Assembly (NCBI GenBank): GCA_030039575.1
Contig: JASHVH010000394.1
Coordinates: 1 to 18,846, forward strand
Direction: 5' to 3'
Length of the DNA: 18,846 nt
DNA from: Acidimicrobiales bacterium
GTDB taxonomy: Bacteria; Actinomycetota; Acidimicrobiia; Acidimicrobiales; Palsa-688
Shown in pieces: positions 14,568 to 18,846 of this stretch. Below the pieces are notes generated by a model, which was not told the DNA's origin, ran no database searches, and saw nothing but the letters and a program-made list of their open reading frames with translations. Every line of letters begins with the position of its first letter. Within the stretch, counting starts at the first letter, position 1. Both the position numbers and the translations under genes were made by a program.

Positions 14568-14615
14568 GAAAAGGTGCTGAGCAGCGCTCCCGCCCGTCAC
14601 AAGCGGCACCTTTTC
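14568..14615. repeat. 10-bp inverted repeat upstream of the membrane protein gene
   Basis: GAAAAGGTGC at 14568-14577 and GCACCTTTTC at 14606-14615 are perfect complements around a 28-base loop, and the G+C-rich flanks partly extend the stem. It lies about 50 bp upstream of the membrane protein ATG. It could be a terminator for the zinc-ribbon gene or an operator for the next gene. Confidence 0.55.
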
Positions 14616-14656
14616 GGGCGCAGGCACCACCCGTACCCCGCCGGGGCACCGGCACG

Positions 14657-14674
14657 GCCGGGTACGCACCCGGC
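14657..14674 (-). terminator. GC hairpin after the zinc-ribbon gene
   Basis: Perfect 7-bp stem GCCGGGT / ACCCGGC with a 4-base loop, 13 bases past the TGA of the zinc-ribbon gene. There is no U-run, as is common for candidate terminators in actinobacteria. Confidence 0.5.
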
Positions 14675-14687
14675 GCGAGTAGGCGCT

Positions 14688-14858
14688 TCAGTCCCCAACG
14701 GCAGCGAGGTCGAGCACGCCGGCGAGGGAGAGCATGGCCCCGTCGGACTGCCACCAGCGCAGGTCGCATGGTGAGCAGTTGTTCAGGGCCACCGGCTGTC
14801 CCTTCACGACCATTTCGATGACCACGAGTTCACGCGTCCGACAGTTGGGGCACTTCAT
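14688..14858 (-). CDS. 56-aa zinc-ribbon protein
   Basis: Small protein with two cysteine pairs, Cys3-x-x-Cys6 (MKCPNCRTREL) and Cys28-x-x-Cys31 (NNCSPCDLRWW), spaced as in a zinc ribbon. The C-terminal tail LAGVLDLAAVGD is short and hydrophobic. It resembles the TFIIB-type or rubredoxin-like short zinc ribbons seen as orphan genes in actinobacteria, but I cannot name a family with certainty. The ATG at 14858 is preferred over an upstream in-frame start because GGGAG sits 7 bases before it and the ribbon then begins at residue 3. It stands alone between DUF3499 and the membrane protein gene. A function in binding nucleic acid or a partner protein is only a guess. Confidence 0.8.
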   Translation of the reverse strand: MKCPNCRTRELVVIEMVVKGQPVALNNCSPCDLRWWQSDGAMLSLAGVLDLAAVGD

Positions 14859-15053
14859 GGCTTGGCTCCCTTTCGCTTGTGACCTGGGCATGCCTCCAGA
14901 CGCAAGCAAGCTCAGCAGGCGAGGGGAGGTGGTCCCGCTTCAGGAGAACCAACGCGCTCGAAGACAAACAGCAAGACCCAATCGGGAGGTTTCTTCGAGC
15001 CCGCCGTCTTGCAGCGGTCCTGACAAAGCATCGGCGCGAGCCCTGAGGGCCCT

Positions 15054-15371
15054 TTAGTGCATTCGTGAAGAAACCTGTGACATGGAGAAATCTGCGCCGC
15101 CGTCGCCGACGTCGGCGTCGAAGCCCGTTATTGCCAGGCTCTCGGCTTCCAGTGTGGAAGCCCTGCGGTCGACGCATGACCACCCTCGTGGGACTTGAAA
15201 GGTGTCGGCATGGCGCTCGCACAGGGCCCAACGGACCGACCGGTCGGCCGGTCCCCCCACGGGTTCACCGATTGGGTCGTCGATCCAGGCACAGCGAGCG
15301 CTGTAGTCGTAGGCGAGCCACGCCGCGGGCTTATCTGGGCAGGCCGGTCGAGAACAGGTCGCTGACTTCAT
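15054..15371 (-). CDS. DUF3499 family protein
   Basis: A 105-residue protein with the DUF3499 pattern: CSRPAC at 6-11, AWLAYDYSARCAWI at 17-30, ALCERHADTFQVPRGW at 49-64. The cysteines and His54 suggest a small metal-binding fold. No activity is known for the family. In actinobacteria this gene usually sits a few genes from phosphomannomutase, DUF5719 and WhiB genes; here DUF5719 and the mutase are both in the window. The ATG at 15371 fits the family start; a GTG ten codons upstream (15401) is possible. No clear Shine-Dalgarno is seen. The last ~35 residues go beyond the usual conserved part. It is transcribed divergently from ftsH. Confidence 0.85.
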   Translation of the reverse strand: MKSATCSRPACPDKPAAWLAYDYSARCAWIDDPIGEPVGGPADRSVRWALCERHADTFQVPRGWSCVDRRASTLEAESLAITGFDADVGDGGADFSMSQVSSRMH

Positions 15372-15566
15372 AGGGTTAGAAGGGTACACCAGGACCGTCA
15401 CCGCTCTGATGACCCGTTCTCATGGCCCGGAACGGGGCCGGCAACAAGGACATCCTGGCTTCTCCGGCGGGGCCTCAAATTAGCCAAGACCGGGCCGCCC
15501 CGCTGCCAGGAGGGCCTGCATTTGCGCCCCGCCCCGTGCTAAGGCGGCTCAGCGGCGTAGGATTGT
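15372..15566. promoter_or_regulatory. Divergent promoter region between DUF3499 and ftsH
   Basis: These 195 bp separate two head-to-head genes, so promoters in both directions should be here. I see only weak boxes: TAGGAT at 15558-15563 just before the ftsH ATG, and TACCCT on the minus strand near 15381-15386, nine bases before the DUF3499 ATG. Neither has a convincing -35 partner. Short or leaderless transcripts are possible. Confidence 0.3.
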
Positions 15567-17582
15567 ATGGATATGAGCAGGCAACCCGGCGATATGAGAC
15601 CGCGCTCGCCTGACCGCCAAAACGGCGGGGCTCCCGGTAGCGGCCCCGACCGGTCATGGCGTTGGGTGCTGATGGTCCTGATCGCTGTCGTCGCGCTCGC
15701 AGTCCTTGTCTCCAACGTGATGTCGGCCACCTCGCCGCCCACCGTGAAGTACAGCCAGTTCGTAACCGAGCTGGAGGCCGGTCAGGTGAGCAGCGCCCAG
15801 GTCAACTCCAACAACGGTGAGATCCAGTTCCAGGACAGCAACGGCAACGTGTACCAGACGCAGGGGCCGGCGCCGTTGCAAGACCCGAACCAGGTCCAGA
15901 TGCTGCAGAAGTACCTGAGCGGCAAGGACCTTTCGTTCACGACCCCGGGGACCAACTGGTTTATCAGCCTGTTGCCCGACATCGTGCTCGGCGCTTTCTT
16001 CATAATCCTGATCGTCTGGATGGCGCGGCGCGCCCAGGGCCAGATGGGCGGGATCATGTCGATCGGCCGAAGTCGGGCCAAGGTGTACACGACCGAGCGG
16101 CCCCGCACCACCTTCGCCGACGTCGCCGGCTACGAGGGTGTGAAAATGGAGATCCGCGAGGTAGTCGACTTCCTGCGTTCCTCCAACCGCTTCAAGGACA
16201 TCGGCGCCAAAATCCCCAAGGGGGTCCTCCTGGTCGGCCCGCCAGGTACGGGCAAGACATTGCTCGCCAGGGCGGTGGCCGGCGAGGCGGGCGTGCCCTT
16301 CATGTCTGTCACCGGCTCGGACTTCATGGAAATGTTCGTCGGGGTGGGGGCTTCCAGGGTGCGCGACTTGTTCCAGAGCGCCCGTAAGCAGGCACCGGCG
16401 ATCATTTTCATCGACGAGATCGACTCCATCGGGCGTAAGCGGGGCGCCGGCCTGGGCGGTGGCCACGACGAGCGGGAGCAGACGCTCAACCAAATGCTGG
16501 CCGAAATGGACGGGTTCGAAGCGACCGAGGGCATCGTTATGATGGCGGCCACCAACCGGCCCGACATCCTCGACCCGGCCCTGCTGCGTCCCGGGCGCTT
16601 CGACCGCCAGATCGTTGTCCCCCTGCCCGACCTCGACGAGCGGTTGCCGATCCTGAAGGTGCACTGTAAAGACAAGCGCATCGGGCCTGACGTCGACCTC
16701 ACGGTGGTGGCCCGGGGGACCCCGGGAATGAGCGGTGCGGACCTCGCCAACCTCGTGAACGAGTCGGCTCTGCACGCGGTGCGCAGGGGCGCCTCATCCA
16801 TAGCTATGGGGGACTTCGACGCGGCCCGGGACCGGGTGCTCATGGGCCAACGGCGGGAGTCGACAGTCCTGTCCGAAAAGGAGAAACTGGCCACCGCTTA
16901 CCACGAAGGCGGCCATGCCGTCCTGGCCTATGTCCTGCCGGACGCCGACCCTGTCCATAAAGTGACGATCCTCCCCACGGGAATGGCCCTCGGCGTCACC
17001 CAGCAGCTACCTATAGAAGAGCGCCACACGTATTGGCGCGAGTACATCGAGGACTCGTTGTGCGTGATGATGGGGGGGCGCTGCGCCGAGCAGCTCATCT
17101 TCGGCACCCTTTCCACCGGCGGCTCCAACGACTTGCAGCGGGCGACGGAGATGGCCCGGAAAATGGTCCGTGAGTTCGGCATGTCCGAGCGTGTGGGGCC
17201 AATGGCCTGGGGCAACGGCGGCGAAGTGTTCCTTGGCGAGGACCTCATGCATTCTCGCGATTACAGCGATGAGACGGCCCGCGTCGTCGACGAGGAGGTC
17301 GAACGCATCCTGCGAGAGCAGGAGTCCCGCGCCTTGCGCCTCTTGCGCGAGCACCAGCGGGGGCTGGCCGCTGTGGCCCAGGCCCTCATCGACCGGGAGA
17401 CCATCGACGGTGTCGAGGTGTCTCGGCTCGTCGACCAGGCCTACGGGCGCCCGGTACACGACCAGCTGGTGGTCCCGACCTTTGCCACCGCGCTGGTCAA
17501 CGGCCACGGCGACCCTGAGGCCACTCCCGGCGAAGCACCGGCGCCGGTCACCGGGATTTCGGGCCCGACTTCGCTGCAGTAA
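15567..17582 (+). CDS. ftsH: ATP-dependent zinc metalloprotease FtsH
   Basis: Membrane-anchored hexameric AAA+ protease that degrades misfolded membrane proteins and regulators. Features in order: first membrane helix at about 32-52, extracytoplasmic domain 53-130, second helix at about 131-152, Walker A GPPGTGKT at 224-231, Walker B IIFIDE at 279-284, second region of homology with [20 protein letters not shown] at 328-347, zinc site HEGGH at 446-450, and the third ligand Asp522 in SNDLQRATE. Length 671 is normal. The C-terminal tail (about 635-671) is Pro/Ala/Gly-rich. Two in-frame ATGs (15567 and 15573) both could start it, and the ribosome site is weak. It is the only plus-strand gene and lacks the tilS-hpt or folE neighbours often found with actinobacterial ftsH. 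It converges with the DUF5719 gene across a 40-bp G+C-rich gap holding no clean terminator hairpin. Confidence 0.97.
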   Translation: MDMSRQPGDMRPRSPDRQNGGAPGSGPDRSWRWVLMVLIAVVALAVLVSNVMSATSPPTVKYSQFVTELEAGQVSSAQVNSNNGEIQFQDSNGNVYQTQGPAPLQDPNQVQMLQKYLSGKDLSFTTPGTNWFISLLPDIVLGAFFIILIVWMARRAQGQMGGIMSIGRSRAKVYTTERPRTTFADVAGYEGVKMEIREVVDFLRSSNRFKDIGAKIPKGVLLVGPPGTGKTLLARAVAGEAGVPFMSVTGSDFMEMFVGVGASRVRDLFQSARKQAPAIIFIDEIDSIGRKRGAGLGGGHDEREQTLNQMLAEMDGFEATEGIVMMAATNRPDILDPALLRPGRFDRQIVVPLPDLDERLPILKVHCKDKRIGPDVDLTVVARGTPGMSGADLANLVNESALHAVRRGASSIAMGDFDAARDRVLMGQRRESTVLSEKEKLATAYHEGGHAVLAYVLPDADPVHKVTILPTGMALGVTQQLPIEERHTYWREYIEDSLCVMMGGRCAEQLIFGTLSTGGSNDLQRATEMARKMVREFGMSERVGPMAWGNGGEVFLGEDLMHSRDYSDETARVVDEEVERILREQESRALRLLREHQRGLAAVAQALIDRETIDGVEVSRLVDQAYGRPVHDQLVVPTFATALVNGHGDPEATPGEAPAPVTGISGPTSLQ

Positions 17583-17622
17583 CGCCCGGGCCGGCGAACG
17601 TCCCCGCCTGGGCCGGAAGTGG

Positions 17623-18846
17623 TCAGTTGCCCAGCGCCACCACCGGCGACAGGTTGATGCCGGCCTGCGGCCGGACGGCCCACGAGTCGTCTTCGACCAC
17701 GACGGGGTGCGAGCTCTTCACGACCAGCGCTTCGTCGGCCGTGCCGGCCGGCAGTTCCAGGCTGCTCCGGCCACCGGCGCGTATGCCGAGCGGGGGTATC
17801 CCCACCGCCTGAGCCAGGTGGCCTCCGGACAAGGCTTCGATGTTCAGCACGGCCGGTTTCGGGCCAGGGTCGGCGACCTCAATCCACACCTGGCCCCGGT
17901 GCTTGGTGGGCGCCATGGCCGACGTGCCCGCCAGTAGCCAGTTGTCCGCCGGTTGGACCTCACCGATCAGCGTGGCCAGGCCGGTCATGGGCGATGGTTT
18001 GGAGGCGCTGATAGAGCGTTCTGCGACGACCGGGACACCGTTGGTGCTCACGAGGTGGACGGCGTACGTGATCCCGGGGAGGGCCCAGGGCTGCCCGTTG
18101 GTCTTCACGAAGGCCGTACCGTAGGGCGACACCGTGAACTCCGACGAACTGCCCACACCGCCCCCTTGGGACATTAGGTCGAGGGACAGGCGGGCCGCCG
18201 CCGGGCCGGGGTTGTAGGCGATGTAGCTCTCCGACAGGCCGTTGCCGTCCGAGCCGGCCGGCCACCACCAGGAGGTCGACGGCTGGGTGGCGCCGAGGGC
18301 CAGGGTGGCGCCCGGCACGGGCGCCGCCGGGTTGAGCCCCTGGTTTGGCCCCTCGAATTGGGCATGGGCCGGCGGTTTGGTCACCAGCTCCGTCTGGAAA
18401 GCCACTACCTGGCCGGTACGGGCCGTGACCGTCACCGCAATGTGCTCGCGGATCCGGAGGTTGCTGCCGAGGTTGACGACGGTAATGCCATTGGGGGGGA
18501 CGACCACCCCTTCGAAGGCGGCCGGGTCTTCCTGGCCTTCCTCGGTGGTAAAGGAGAGGTCGGCGATGGCGTCCACCGGGTACGGGTTGAGCAGGGAGAT
18601 GTGGTCAGACGCGTTCCGTAACGTGGCGCCGTCGACGAAGTACCAATGCGTCGAAGGCGCGGAGGCGCACGGCTGGCTCGACGGGCCCTCCGGGGTCGAG
18701 ATGACCTGGCTCACGCTCGCCATTCCCCCGTACAACGTCACCAGGGCTCCCACCCAGGGTTTCGGAGCCCGGCGCGGTAAGCCCAGGAACTGCTCCGGCA
18801 CCGTGCTCGTGGAGCCGGCCGGGACGGTGACGCTCATCTTGCGGAA
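17623..18846 (-). CDS. DUF5719-like secreted repeat protein, partial (N-terminus off window)
   Basis: The 407 visible residues stay open to the right edge. The first ATG (18837) lies inside a repeat unit, so it is not the true start. Numbering from it, three full beta-rich units and part of a fourth are seen. Each full unit has a Trp-containing opener (HWYFVDG 64-70, SWWWPAG 189-195, NWLLAG 299-304) and an NP/DPxP strand (LNPYPVDA 83-90, YNPGPAAA 208-215, ADPGPKPA 322-329). A VxPxG turn (near 113, 237, 348) is followed by a closing strand with VVAF, VVAE or VVVE (144-147, 270-273, 379-382). I infer an envelope or secreted scaffold, usually with an N-terminal membrane helix not seen here. No catalytic motif is evident. 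In actinobacteria such genes neighbour DUF3499 and phosphomannomutase, as here. Confidence 0.75.
   Translation of the reverse strand, partial: FRKMSVTVPAGSTSTVPEQFLGLPRRAPKPWVGALVTLYGGMASVSQVISTPEGPSSQPCASAPSTHWYFVDGATLRNASDHISLLNPYPVDAIADLSFTTEEGQEDPAAFEGVVVPPNGITVVNLGSNLRIREHIAVTVTARTGQVVAFQTELVTKPPAHAQFEGPNQGLNPAAPVPGATLALGATQPSTSWWWPAGSDGNGLSESYIAYNPGPAAARLSLDLMSQGGGVGSSSEFTVSPYGTAFVKTNGQPWALPGITYAVHLVSTNGVPVVAERSISASKPSPMTGLATLIGEVQPADNWLLAGTSAMAPTKHRGQVWIEVADPGPKPAVLNIEALSGGHLAQAVGIPPLGIRAGGRSSLELPAGTADEALVVKSSHPVVVEDDSWAVRPQAGINLSPVVALGN

Noticed and set aside
15654..16775. 373-codon minus-strand frame opposite ftsH
   Set aside because: Antisense mirror of ftsH, His/Asp/Val-rich with no motif.
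1..18846. CRISPR array, tRNA genes, insertion sequences or prophage
   Set aside because: No regularly spaced 20-40 bp repeats, no cloverleaf with a proper T-loop, and no transposase, integrase or terminal repeats seen.

Overview
The window looks like chromosomal DNA from a high-G+C actinobacterium. The evidence is strong G/C bias at third codon positions, use of GTG and TTG starts, and the gene set PMM/PGM - Trm112-like - SIS-type PGI/PMI next to DUF3499 and DUF5719 proteins. That neighbourhood is, from my knowledge of the phylum, an actinobacterial signature. I cannot name genus or class from sequence alone; a deep-branching group such as Acidimicrobiia would fit but is a guess. Every gene except ftsH lies on the minus strand, and both end genes run off the window. 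I see no tRNA, rRNA, CRISPR array, transposase or phage gene.

Left region (1-2788), read right to left: an aspartyl/asparaginyl beta-hydroxylase-fold dioxygenase overlaps by 4 bp a serine-palmitoyltransferase-like alpha-oxoamine synthase. An NAD(P)-dependent SDR reductase/epimerase, cut by the window edge, follows after a hairpin. This set resembles the core of bacterial ceramide synthesis (Spt plus a CerR-like reductase) with an added acyl-chain hydroxylase of the LpxO/OlsC type. It is the most interesting part of the window.

Central region (2856-8025): housekeeping genes in one direction. An NarL-type response regulator with an unusual Gly-Ala-Val repeat N-terminus precedes secA. Then come prfB (release factor 2, with no programmed frameshift) and a NifU-like Fe-S protein. 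Upstream of the regulator is the only long gene-free stretch (8026-8666). It is rich in hairpins and direct repeats that I cannot assign to a known RNA family.

Right region (8667-15371): a sugar-phosphate and envelope block. Phosphomannomutase/phosphoglucomutase, a Trm112-like small protein and a bifunctional phosphoglucose/phosphomannose isomerase are packed at 0-2 bp spacing. They should interconvert Fru-6-P, Man-6-P, Man-1-P, Glc-6-P and Glc-1-P for glycan precursors. Upstream lie a 1011-aa polytopic membrane protein (PTPS-related, GT-C-like), a 56-aa zinc ribbon and a DUF3499 protein.

Right end (15567-18846): ftsH on the plus strand, divergent from DUF3499 and convergent with a secreted-type DUF5719 protein built from repeated beta-rich units, whose N-terminus is outside the window.
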